Assembly (NCBI RefSeq): GCF_007750395.1
Contig: NZ_CP036281.1
Coordinates: 1,878,501 to 1,942,500 of the forward strand
Reading direction: 5' to 3'
Length of the DNA: 64,000 nucleotides
Origin: Polystyrenella longa
Lineage (GTDB): Bacteria; Planctomycetota; Planctomycetia; Planctomycetales; Planctomycetaceae
The translations under genes and the position numbers were made by a program. The notes under the pieces are model-generated. The model saw only the letters and a list, made by a program, of their open reading frames with translations. It did no database searches and was not told the DNA's origin. Positions 1 through 8,250 of this stretch are shown in pieces (the first letter of the stretch is position 1; each line of letters opens with the position of its first letter).

Positions 1-240
1 AGCAACCGGAGTGTTATCGCTCAGGTCTCTGATTTCGATTTGGTCTACTTCCCAGGGCGTGGCTTGCAGATCGCCACGGGTCGCTTGAACCAGGGCTGGT
101 TCAGGCTGAGTTGCCGATATCCATTGAATTATCAGGAAGGGAACAAAACATAGGACAATGATTGCTCCACTGATAAGTTTGGGAAGTTCAGCAGGTTCGT
201 TGTTCATGAAGGCAACAAATAGAAGGAGCAAAGCAGGCAT
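1..240 (-). CDS. Partial membrane protein, C-terminal part off the left edge
   Basis: The minus strand is open from an ATG at 240 (second in-frame ATG at 207) to the window edge. The first residues are hydrophobic (PALLLLFVAF), followed by a charged stretch and a clear membrane segment (LISGAIIVLCFVPFLIIQW). A soluble portion rich in Asp, Glu and Gln follows. Only about 80 residues are visible and no family is recognised. Neither start has a strong ribosome-binding site; if 207 is used, the protein has a single N-terminal anchor or uncleaved signal. Confidence 0.5.
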   Translation of the reverse strand, partial: MPALLLLFVAFMNNEPAELPKLISGAIIVLCFVPFLIIQWISATQPEPALVQATRGDLQATPWEVDQIEIRDLSDNTPVA

Positions 241-408
241 CCTGTCGACAGAAATATCGTCAGGGAATAACTATCCTACCGAGACAACAGAGTAGCAGAA
301 AGGGGAGGGTCTCTATTTTCTGAGTAAATAAAACAGCAGTGAGCAGAAGTGCGGTTGATCAAGCTTCTCTCGTCTGATTCAGTCACTGCAAAATCAGTAC
401 TTCCGGCG

Positions 409-2154
409 TTAATTGTTTCCCGGATTCTCCTCAGCAGAGTTCTCTTCTGCCTCTTTTTTCAGGTTATCCAAGGGTGAATAGTCCCAGGGAGCAATTTCTG
501 CCCCCTCTTTTCGTTTCATAATGTAGTTCATCTGGGCGGCGTACTCTTTATTCTCTGAATACAGCTCCAGCAGGCTGTTCCATTTTTGTTTTGCCTTGAA
601 TGTTTCCCCACGAGCAAGAAGTTGGTCCGCCTCACGCATGTTTTGCAGAATCAAAATCTGAGGATCCGAGATGAACGTCCCATCGGCAATCTGCTGTTGA
701 ATCTCGTCGATCTTTAGTCGAGTTAACTTCAGATAAATCTGATAAGACCGGCTGTTGAATTTTTCTTCCTTCACATCCTGATTGATTTCGAACAAATTGC
801 GCAGGCTCTGGTATTTTTCAAGTGCGGTTGCCCGGTCTCCATATAGCTCAAAACGGAGTGCTTCCACAAAACGGGTCCTTGCTTCGTTTCCAGCCAACTG
901 AACCGGCAATCCGGTCCGTGCTGCTTTGGTTGACTCCTGAAGGGCTTTGTCCATGTCGAGTTGGTCAACTTTTTTCTGTGCAATCTCAGCCAGATTATGA
1001 TCCGGATAACTTTCGATCAATTTTTGCAGTTGTTCGCGACCATAGAACAACCCCCCTTCGTCCTCTTGCGCAAGGTAAGCATTTGCTTTCTCGTACATCG
1101 TTTCAGCGCTGTCCGGAAGCAATAACCAGATCGTAACTCCGATCACCATCACCAGGCAGAGCACCAGGAACCAGGTCTGCTCATGGAAGGGTTGATCCTT
1201 TTTGCGTTTTCGTTGTTTCTTCTTTTTTTGCAGTATCTTTTTAAGTTCCGGATCGACTGAATCCATGGAGACAGTCGTTCCGCCTGTTCCGGCTCCCCTC
1301 GCAGCTTGCGTCGACACACTCATCTGGGTCGCTTCTTTATTGCGAACTTCTTCCAGAGCCAGACGTGTTGCCTGAGCATCGAAGGGGCGGTCCCCTGGGT
1401 CTTTGGCAAGTAATCGTTGTATCAGGTTTTCCAGCCAGATCGGGCACTGCATATTCTTGCCACGCACCTTCGGCGGATCCTCATCCAGGTGCATCATCAA
1501 CATCGCTGCAGCGGTGTCCGCCTGAAAAGGAGTGTGGCCCGTCAGCATCTCGAACAGCACGCACCCCAGAGAATAGAGGTCCGTCTTGCGCGAGACAGGG
1601 GGTTTACCAATAATCTGTTCCGGTGCCATATAGGCATAGGTTCCTACCGTGCGGCCTGCTGCGGTTAAGGCCGTTGCGGTGGTGTCGCGCGCAATTCCGA
1701 AGTCTCCCAACTTCAGTTCGCCCGTCTTTGTACTGAGAAACAGGTTGGCTGGTTTCAGGTCACGATGGATGATCCCCATCGCATGCGCTTTTTCGAGACC
1801 GCTACAGATTTGAATTCCACAATCGACGACGAATTCCCAGTCGAGCGGCGCGCGTTCTTTGATGACCTCTTCAAGCGTCCCCCCATCAACTAGCTCCATC
1901 GCATAGAAATGCTGACCACGTTGTTTACCTCCACCGAAGTATTGGACGACGTGCGGATCCTTGAGCTTTTTGAGGATGTCCATCTCTCGCTCGAAGCGTT
2001 TCAGGACCTGCGGTTGGTCCGACATGGCGGGAGAAAGCACTTTAACGGCGACTTTACGACCAGTTTTCTCGTAAGTGGCGAGATAGACGATGCCCATTCC
2101 CCCGACGCCCAGCTTGCGTTCGAGGATGAAGGGGCCTATTTTGCGTTTCGCCAT
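409..2154 (-). CDS. Membrane-anchored serine/threonine protein kinase
   Basis: 581-residue Hanks-type kinase that would phosphorylate Ser/Thr on partner proteins from the cytoplasmic face of the membrane. The catalytic domain spans about residues 8-265, with the glycine-rich loop GVGGMG (16-21), ATP-anchoring Lys38 in VAVK, the catalytic loop HRDLKPAN, the DFG motif and APE. A basic Lys/Arg stretch (about 309-320) precedes one membrane segment (about 327-347). The remaining 230 residues look helical and TPR-like (repeated Tyr/Ala/Leu-rich helices), a probable sensor or scaffold. It lacks PASTA repeats. A GGGAG ribosome-binding site sits just before the ATG. It stands alone on its strand; targets cannot be inferred. 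Confidence 0.93.
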   Translation of the reverse strand: MAKRKIGPFILERKLGVGGMGIVYLATYEKTGRKVAVKVLSPAMSDQPQVLKRFEREMDILKKLKDPHVVQYFGGGKQRGQHFYAMELVDGGTLEEVIKERAPLDWEFVVDCGIQICSGLEKAHAMGIIHRDLKPANLFLSTKTGELKLGDFGIARDTTATALTAAGRTVGTYAYMAPEQIIGKPPVSRKTDLYSLGCVLFEMLTGHTPFQADTAAAMLMMHLDEDPPKVRGKNMQCPIWLENLIQRLLAKDPGDRPFDAQATRLALEEVRNKEATQMSVSTQAARGAGTGGTTVSMDSVDPELKKILQKKKKQRKRKKDQPFHEQTWFLVLCLVMVIGVTIWLLLPDSAETMYEKANAYLAQEDEGGLFYGREQLQKLIESYPDHNLAEIAQKKVDQLDMDKALQESTKAARTGLPVQLAGNEARTRFVEALRFELYGDRATALEKYQSLRNLFEINQDVKEEKFNSRSYQIYLKLTRLKIDEIQQQIADGTFISDPQILILQNMREADQLLARGETFKAKQKWNSLLELYSENKEYAAQMNYIMKRKEGAEIAPWDYSPLDNLKKEAEENSAEENPGNN

Positions 2155-2858
2155 ACTTGGCTCCCGGCACGTATCGTCTATCAGGGACGTAACTGATAGG
2201 GAGTCTCCCCATCGAATTCTGCGAACTGACCCAGCCCGGGCCTCTACGGAGAATAATCAGTCGGTAATCTTTTCCAGATGTGTCCGCGAGAAATGAGTGA
2301 ATTTGGAATGATCGGACTCGCCCTAAAGAAAGGGGCGAGATTCGCTGGAAATGAACATTTCATCCTATTGTGAAGGAATTCAGAGCCATGATCAATCCAA
2401 AAGCGAGTAGGGACGCTTACACTTTCTGCAAACACTTGAAAATAAAGGGGTTATCGGCAAGGTCATGTGATAGAAATCTGGTCTCGTCCACTTATATGAG
2501 CTCAATCGATCTCCGTTTATTGTGGAAATGGGATAGAAAAGTCCACTCGCACCGACCGGGCCTCAACTTTATCGGCTTCCTGCTGGAACTCGGGACTTGA
2601 TCCACTGGTCAACGCTGTAATCATCGTGTTAGACTCTTCCTTCTAATTTTGAACAGGCGAAAGCGCTCTCCACGAGCTGATCCTGCATCCTCCTGTTCTC
2701 GAACTTACTTTTTCTTTTTCGGAGCCATTTCTGCTCTGGAACTAGAACCCTTCCCCGAACCCAAATGTGGCTGTTTCTGCATCATAGATTATGGTGCAAC
2801 CTCAACTACTAAAAGGTTTTAGGACATCTTCTAAAAGAGAAACTCCTCCGGTTTAACT
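2155..2858. other. Intergenic region between divergent kinase and DAHP synthase genes
   Basis: About 700 bases without a convincing gene. Short open frames here have no family resemblance and poor start sites. It must hold promoters for both divergent genes, but no confident -35/-10 pair is visible. The last hundred bases before the DAHP synthase gene contain one diverged copy of the dispersed stem-loop repeat. Confidence 0.6.
2754..2824 (+). repeat. Dispersed stem-loop repeat, copy 1 (diverged)
   Basis: Begins CCCGAACCC, then AAATGTGGCT, and ends GGTTTTAGGA, matching the outline of the other four copies. The inner hairpin CATCATA/TATGGTG has a 3-base loop and 7 pairs including one G-U. It lies 35 bases before the DAHP synthase start codon. 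Assignment rests on the shared boundary sequences and structure; this is the least similar of the five. Confidence 0.55.
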
Positions 2859-3935
2859 ATGTCACCATTCCATCCGACCCAAGACATCAACGTACTCGAG
2901 ACCATTGCCCTGAGTTCTCCCAACGAGCTGAAAGCCGAATTGCCCCTGACAGCAGAGGGCAGCGAACAAATCGCCGAATATCGAGAGCAATTGCACGACA
3001 TTCTCCGGGGCGAAGACAAGCGATTGGCAATCACGATCGGACCTTGTTCAATTCACAATAAAGAGGCCGGAATTGAGTACGCTCGAAAGCTGAAAACATT
3101 GGCGGACAAAGTGTCCGATCAAATTCTGCTTGTCATGCGGGTTTATTTTGAAAAACCGCGCACCACTGTGGGTTGGAAAGGATTGATTAACGATCCTCAT
3201 TTGAATGACACCTTCGACATTCAGACTGGTATGAGGGTGGCTCGCACGATTCTGCTCGAAATTGCGGAAATCGGCTTACCAGCAGCCACCGAATTACTGG
3301 AACCAATCACTCCACAATACATCGCCGATTTACTTACTCTGACTGCAATCGGAGCACGCACGACGGAATCTCCCACACATCGCCAGATGGCGAGTGGCCT
3401 GTCGATGCCTGTCGGATACAAAAACGGTACCGATGGCGGCCTGCAAGTTGCGATTGATGCCATGGTCGCGGCTCGTTCACAGCACGCATTTTTGGGCATC
3501 GACGCTGAGGGACGCACTTGTGTAGTTCATACCAAAGGGAACGAGTGGGGCCACCTCATTCTGCGCGGAGGCCGTACTGGTTCGAACTATGATGCTGAAA
3601 ACCTGAAGGCAGCCACAGAGAAACTGAGCAAAGCCGGCGTCTCTCCCCGGTTCGTGGTCGATTGCAGCCATGCCAATTCAAACAAAGACTTCAAGAAACA
3701 GTCTTTGGTCCTCAAAGACGTTGTCGATCAACGAATTGCTGGCAACGATACGATTATCGGCCTGATGATCGAGAGCAACCTGCACGAGGGCAATCAGAAA
3801 TTGACCAGCGATCTGAGCCTGCTCAAGCATGGTATTTCTATTACAGATGGTTGCATTGGTTGGGAAGAAACCGAAGAATTGATTCTCAACACTCATGCCA
3901 AACTGAAAGCGGCTCAGGTTGTGACACAGTCTTAA
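2859..3935 (+). CDS. aroG: 3-deoxy-7-phosphoheptulonate (DAHP) synthase, class I
   Basis: 358 residues, full length for the AroF/AroG/AroH family. It condenses phosphoenolpyruvate and erythrose 4-phosphate, the first step of the shikimate pathway, in the cytoplasm. Family signatures are visible in order: GPCSIHN, the YFEKPRTTVGWKGLINDP stretch, ESPTHRQMASGLSMPVGYKNGTDG, DCSHANS and MIESNLHEGNQ, which carry substrate- and metal-binding residues. Which aromatic amino acid inhibits it cannot be read from sequence, so the symbol names the family rather than the isozyme. The ATG lacks an obvious purine-rich ribosome-binding site. Upstream lies a copy of the dispersed stem-loop repeat. Confidence 0.95.
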   Translation: MSPFHPTQDINVLETIALSSPNELKAELPLTAEGSEQIAEYREQLHDILRGEDKRLAITIGPCSIHNKEAGIEYARKLKTLADKVSDQILLVMRVYFEKPRTTVGWKGLINDPHLNDTFDIQTGMRVARTILLEIAEIGLPAATELLEPITPQYIADLLTLTAIGARTTESPTHRQMASGLSMPVGYKNGTDGGLQVAIDAMVAARSQHAFLGIDAEGRTCVVHTKGNEWGHLILRGGRTGSNYDAENLKAATEKLSKAGVSPRFVVDCSHANSNKDFKKQSLVLKDVVDQRIAGNDTIIGLMIESNLHEGNQKLTSDLSLLKHGISITDGCIGWEETEELILNTHAKLKAAQVVTQS

Positions 3936-4019
3936 AGCTGTTTCATACCAGGTACGCTCCGGGCCTGTGCCTGTTTTCGATCATCTCGTTCTCTCTGACT
4001 GTTCAGCGGAGTCTCCTCT

Positions 4020-4988
4020 ATGCGCGTACTAGTCACCGGAGGTGCTGGGTTTATTGGTGGGCACATTGTCGACGCCCTGCTGGAGGCCGGCCATACACCG
4101 CTGGTGGTCGACAACTTTTCTGCTGGCGATACGGACAATCTCCCCTCGCATGTCGAAGTCTTCGACGTCGATATTCGCAACCGTGAAGAACTAACTCGAG
4201 TATTCGTCGACTGCCAACCCGACGCCGTTTCGCATCATGCGGCACAACTTTCGGTCTCGCGTTCTGTTCGAGAACCCGCATTTGACGCTGAGGTGAATAT
4301 CCTCGGGTGGTTAAACGTCCTCGAAGCTGCCGCTAAACAGGATGTGAATCGTATTCTCTTCGCCTCGTCGGGGGGGACTTATTACGGCAACATCCATCAG
4401 CCAGCCACCGAAGATTTACCACCCAGGCCAGAATCTCCTTATGGTTTTACCAAACTGACGGGGGAACACTACCTGGAGTTCTTCACACGTCAACACCCCG
4501 GTTTGACAGGGGTTAGTTTGCGGTACTCCAATGTGTACGGCCCCCGTCAATCATCTGTTGGTGAGGCTGGCGTAATTGCGATTTTCGCCTCGCGACTGTT
4601 GCAGGCGGAATCCGTGGTCATCAATGGCGATGGTTCCGCGCTGCGGGATTTCGTTTACGTCACCGACGTCGCCCGAGCCAATCTGCTCGCGTTGGAAGGA
4701 AAGCTGGATCATCGATACCGGGCCTATAATATCGGAACCGGGCAAGGGACGACCATTAGCCAGTTGGCCGATACGTTGAGCACATTCGCCACAGAAGAAC
4801 GCGCCAACCGGCAATTGACAGAACCTATTCCCCTTCCTCAGTATGGTCCTCCCCGAGCGGGAGATATCCATGCCAATCTGATCGACTCTTCCCGGATCAG
4901 GCAGGAACTCGGTTGGACTCCCGAGGTCGATGTAAAGACAGGCCTGCAGCAAACGACACGCTGGTTCGCTGAACGTGTTTTCGCCTGA
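4020..4988 (+). CDS. NAD-dependent epimerase/dehydratase (UDP-glucose 4-epimerase-like)
   Basis: 322-residue short-chain dehydrogenase-type enzyme acting on nucleotide sugars. The N-terminus has the Rossmann motif TGGAGFIG; catalytic Ser lies in SSGGTYYG, and Tyr141 and Lys145 form the YxxxK pair in PYGFTK. Also typical are RYSNVYGPRQ and the NIGTG motif near residue 238. This order fits UDP-glucose 4-epimerases and related dTDP-glucose dehydratases; substrate is not certain. It starts 84 bases after the DAHP synthase with a GGAG site ahead of the ATG, so co-transcription is possible without an evident metabolic link. Confidence 0.88.
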   Translation: MRVLVTGGAGFIGGHIVDALLEAGHTPLVVDNFSAGDTDNLPSHVEVFDVDIRNREELTRVFVDCQPDAVSHHAAQLSVSRSVREPAFDAEVNILGWLNVLEAAAKQDVNRILFASSGGTYYGNIHQPATEDLPPRPESPYGFTKLTGEHYLEFFTRQHPGLTGVSLRYSNVYGPRQSSVGEAGVIAIFASRLLQAESVVINGDGSALRDFVYVTDVARANLLALEGKLDHRYRAYNIGTGQGTTISQLADTLSTFATEERANRQLTEPIPLPQYGPPRAGDIHANLIDSSRIRQELGWTPEVDVKTGLQQTTRWFAERVFA

Positions 4989-5080
4989 TAAGATTGCCTC
5001 TTTAGCGATGAGTGTGGTTTAATGAACCCTGCTGATTCGTAATTTGCAGCTCGCTCTTCTACATGCACTCAGGGGAAGTT

Positions 5081-6367
5081 ATGCTTATTCGCTCTCTCTT
5101 ATTGCTTGGTCTGTTTTGCTGGACCTCCTCGGCCAATGCGGCGCAACCGAATGTCATTCTTATTATGGCCGATGATATCGGTTATGAATGTTACGGTTGC
5201 TATGGCAGTCAACAATATCAAACTCCGAATATCGATCGTCTGGCTGAAGAAGGGACTCGGTTCAAGCACTGCTACTCCCAGCCACTCTGCACTCCCAGTC
5301 GCGTCAAAATCATGACCGGGTTATCAAACGCCCGCAACTATTCGGCGTTTTCCATTCTCAATCGCGATCAACGCACCTTCGGTCATATCATGAAGGAGGC
5401 GGGGTACCGCACCTTCGTCGGTGGGAAATGGCAGCTATACGGAGCGGAGCATTATATCTCTCCTCAAGGGCACAACGCGAAAGGAATGCTTCCTGAGGAT
5501 GCCGGATTCGATCAACACTGCCTCTGGCAAATCGAAAAGCTCGGTGATCGTTACTGGAATCCACTACTGAGCATCAACGGTGATCTGAAACAGTTCGAAC
5601 CGGAAGACTACGGTCCTGGAGTCGTCACCGATCACATTCTTGATTTTATGGACGAAGAAAGTGACAAACCGTTCTTTGTATATTACCCCATGATACTGGT
5701 GCACAATCCGTTCCCCACAACTCCGGATAGTGAAGACTCAAGAAGCGAGGACGCGCAACAGAACTTCGAAGACATGGTTCAGTACATGGATAAACTGATC
5801 GGGAGAATCGTTCAGAAAACTGAAGCTAAGGGCATAGCCGAAGAGACGTTGATCATCGTAACCGGTGACAATGGAACCAATCCTAAAATTAAGTCGCAGC
5901 TCAACGGTCAGACCATTAAGGGAGGCAAAGGGAGAACCACCGATGCTGGGACTCGCGTCGCTTTGGTCGCGTGGCAGCCCGGAACCGTGCAAGCGGGGAA
6001 AGTCTGCGAGGACCTGGTCGACTTCTCTGATTTTGTCCCCACACTTCAGGAGGTTGCCGGAATCCCTGTTAATAAAAACCTGGACGGAATCAGCTTCGCA
6101 CCGGCCCTGTCAGGAACGAATCGAAATGCGCGCGAATGGATGTACTGCTATTACCACCCTCGACCCGAGCGAGAAAAGTGGAAACCCCAACGATTCACTC
6201 GCGATCAACGGTACAAGTTGTATGGCAATGGTCGTTTTTATGACATCGCCAACGATCCACTTGAAAGGTCTCCTCTCAAAGAGAAGAACGAAGCCTACGA
6301 GAAACTGGCCGCCGCACTGGAATCAATGCCCGCTGAAAGCCCGGCCTTGCTTCAGTTTCCGGAATAA
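5081..6367 (+). CDS. Secreted sulfatase (formylglycine-dependent)
   Basis: 428 residues from the ATG preceded by AGGGGA; an in-frame ATG at 5063 is less well placed. A signal peptide ends near residue 20 (ANA-AQ). The alkaline-phosphatase-superfamily metal site appears as ADD near residue 30. Cys70 lies in CTPSR, the CxPxR motif converted to formylglycine in type I sulfatases. TGDNGTN supplies further metal ligands. It probably removes sulfate esters from extracellular carbohydrates. Sulfatases are numerous in planctomycetes and the substrate cannot be assigned. It converges with an acyltransferase-like gene that may act on the same class of glycans. Confidence 0.92.
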   Translation: MLIRSLLLLGLFCWTSSANAAQPNVILIMADDIGYECYGCYGSQQYQTPNIDRLAEEGTRFKHCYSQPLCTPSRVKIMTGLSNARNYSAFSILNRDQRTFGHIMKEAGYRTFVGGKWQLYGAEHYISPQGHNAKGMLPEDAGFDQHCLWQIEKLGDRYWNPLLSINGDLKQFEPEDYGPGVVTDHILDFMDEESDKPFFVYYPMILVHNPFPTTPDSEDSRSEDAQQNFEDMVQYMDKLIGRIVQKTEAKGIAEETLIIVTGDNGTNPKIKSQLNGQTIKGGKGRTTDAGTRVALVAWQPGTVQAGKVCEDLVDFSDFVPTLQEVAGIPVNKNLDGISFAPALSGTNRNAREWMYCYYHPRPEREKWKPQRFTRDQRYKLYGNGRFYDIANDPLERSPLKEKNEAYEKLAAALESMPAESPALLQFPE

Positions 6368-6425
6368 AAGTGTCCCGCAAGTTGAGATATCGGTTACCTC
6401 TGTCACTCTCGAAGGGAATTGCAGG

Positions 6426-7871
6426 TTACATTCGAACAAAGATCTTCTGACGATCAAGGCTGCGGATCATTCCGAGAGTTAGAACCATGTAAGCAATGAA
6501 TGTGACGGTGATTAACCAAGGTGCGGCTGTTTTCGTATCAAAAGTCTGGGACCAGAATGAGATCCAGAAGACTTTGTGCAGAAAATAGGCAGCCAGTGGG
6601 TTCATGCCCAGCATTTCGAAGACACGAACTTTCCTGCCCCAGATATCTGAGAAGATAATAAAGAAGGAAAGCGTGACCATGGCGATCCCGGTGGTGATCA
6701 TCGCGTAGGGAAGTGTGATAGTTCGTTTGGCGGTGATCCAGTAGTTTTTCAGGTAATACGGCAGTCCAGAGTCATCCAGAGTTTCTGGAATATCGCCAAA
6801 CACTGGAAATGGGGCCAGATAGGTGTCGATGTTTGCGTAGTTACTGAAATCCGGAAGGACAGGGTGGGCGGCGTGATCGTATACAAACCGATTCTTGATA
6901 AGCTCCCCATCTTTTCCGATACGGGAGAGATAAATTTCGTCCGATGCGTGCTTGGCGACATCATACTGGTAGAGGCAGGAAAGGCAGGATAATAGGTATC
7001 CCACTACGAATAAACCGATTCCGGTGATAGCGATCTTTTTCCAGGCAATTTGTGGCGGGTACTTGGCCTGCAAATCGTAACAAAGTGAACCGGCCAGCAT
7101 GACGGAAGCAAAACCAAACAACCCGAACAGGCCACCGTCCCAGCTTCGCCCACCAGTTTCAAAGAGATCTCCCATCCAGTTGTGGAGTCCGATTTCCGGA
7201 TTGATCCAAATTCCGTCCTGCTGCCAACCATACATAAATTGCCAATTGAACCACCAAGTAATGAATACGTGGGTCAGGCTGAAACCAACCATCGTCAGTA
7301 CTCGCCCCCAGAACGAGAGTCGGATTACAGGCATAATCAATAATTGAGTCCCCCCTATTATAGCCAGGGTCTCCCACAAAGCAGACTTGAAGAATTGGGC
7401 CAGAAGTACCAGGCAATGTTGTCCGAAGTAGGGAGGGATATCGAAAAAGGCCGATTGTCCCGCGTTATAGATGGCGAGTTGATCTGTAGCCACTTCTCCA
7501 GTGTACGGGTTCTCGAAGAAAGAATCGTAAGGTCCAAATTCCACTCCGGCCCCATAGATCACAATAGAAACAAGGCAAAGGGCCAGGCTTCGCTTGATGT
7601 AGGTCAGGTACGTTTTGGTCGCACCAAACTTGGGTATTCGTCGCAGAATTGTCAGTCGAAAAGAAAAGCCGACAGCGAATATAAATGCCGGCATAATGGT
7701 GTCTGGAAAGTTCAGCCAGTAGTCATCGTGCTTCAAGGGTTCCCAGGTGTTGGTGAACTTGCCCAGGTAGTTCACGATCAACATTGCGAACACGGTGTAC
7801 CCTCGGAACTGATCCATCGAAACTATGCGACCACTCGTTGGAGTCAGGGATTCGGGGGGTTGCAGAGACAT
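6426..7871 (-). CDS. HGSNAT/DUF5009-type multipass membrane protein
   Basis: 481 residues from the ATG at 7871, preceded by AAAGG; an upstream TTG is unlikely. The opening SMDQFRGYTVFAMLIVNYLG, a nearby His in LKHDDYW and the following FPDTIMPAFIFAVGFSFR resemble heparan-alpha-glucosaminide N-acetyltransferase and related DUF5009/DUF1624 proteins. About ten hydrophobic segments follow. A long soluble loop (about residues 300-375) sits between membrane segments. By family it may move an acetyl group across the membrane onto a sugar amine, but few bacterial members have been tested. It converges with the sulfatase gene. Confidence 0.75.
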   Translation of the reverse strand: MSLQPPESLTPTSGRIVSMDQFRGYTVFAMLIVNYLGKFTNTWEPLKHDDYWLNFPDTIMPAFIFAVGFSFRLTILRRIPKFGATKTYLTYIKRSLALCLVSIVIYGAGVEFGPYDSFFENPYTGEVATDQLAIYNAGQSAFFDIPPYFGQHCLVLLAQFFKSALWETLAIIGGTQLLIMPVIRLSFWGRVLTMVGFSLTHVFITWWFNWQFMYGWQQDGIWINPEIGLHNWMGDLFETGGRSWDGGLFGLFGFASVMLAGSLCYDLQAKYPPQIAWKKIAITGIGLFVVGYLLSCLSCLYQYDVAKHASDEIYLSRIGKDGELIKNRFVYDHAAHPVLPDFSNYANIDTYLAPFPVFGDIPETLDDSGLPYYLKNYWITAKRTITLPYAMITTGIAMVTLSFFIIFSDIWGRKVRVFEMLGMNPLAAYFLHKVFWISFWSQTFDTKTAAPWLITVTFIAYMVLTLGMIRSLDRQKIFVRM

Positions 7872-8250
7872 ACAGGGGCCTTTATTAAAAAACAAAACGA
7901 GTGATTTGCGTAAAGCTTATCAGACTTGAGTGTAAAAATCGTGACGTTCGCTTCCAATACGCTTCGCTAAGATTCCTCATCATTCAGTAAAACTCAGATA
8001 AACGCATGACAAGTAATGGGATAGGTATTTCTTGGTCTAAAGAGACGTTCGATGGTGGTCGGAAATTGTCATAATCCGCATTTCCTGCCATTGCTAAATA
8101 CTGTTTCAACAAGAATTCGATACCGAAAACCCATCTGTTCATGTTAAAAAAGTATCTTATTCTCTGTCAGACACCATCTTAAATTGGCAGGGCGATCTTG
8201 GCTCTTATCACTCAATTCATCTTTGTCACTCGACATCTCCGGAGTTCAAC
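7872..8250. other. Divergent intergenic region, no gene seen
   Basis: About 380 AT-rich bases between the acyltransferase-like gene and the Lon-type protease gene. It should carry both promoters, but no strong match to a housekeeping or sigma-54 promoter was found and no open frame looks real. Confidence 0.5.

Noticed and set aside
2705..2785. A 26-codon minus-strand frame ending in four Lys (MAPKKKK)
   Set aside because: It overlaps the dispersed stem-loop repeat, has no ribosome-binding site and matches no family.
3662..4186. A 174-codon plus-strand frame across the end of the DAHP synthase gene
   Set aside because: It overlaps DAHP synthase and the epimerase in another frame and shows no protein-like composition.
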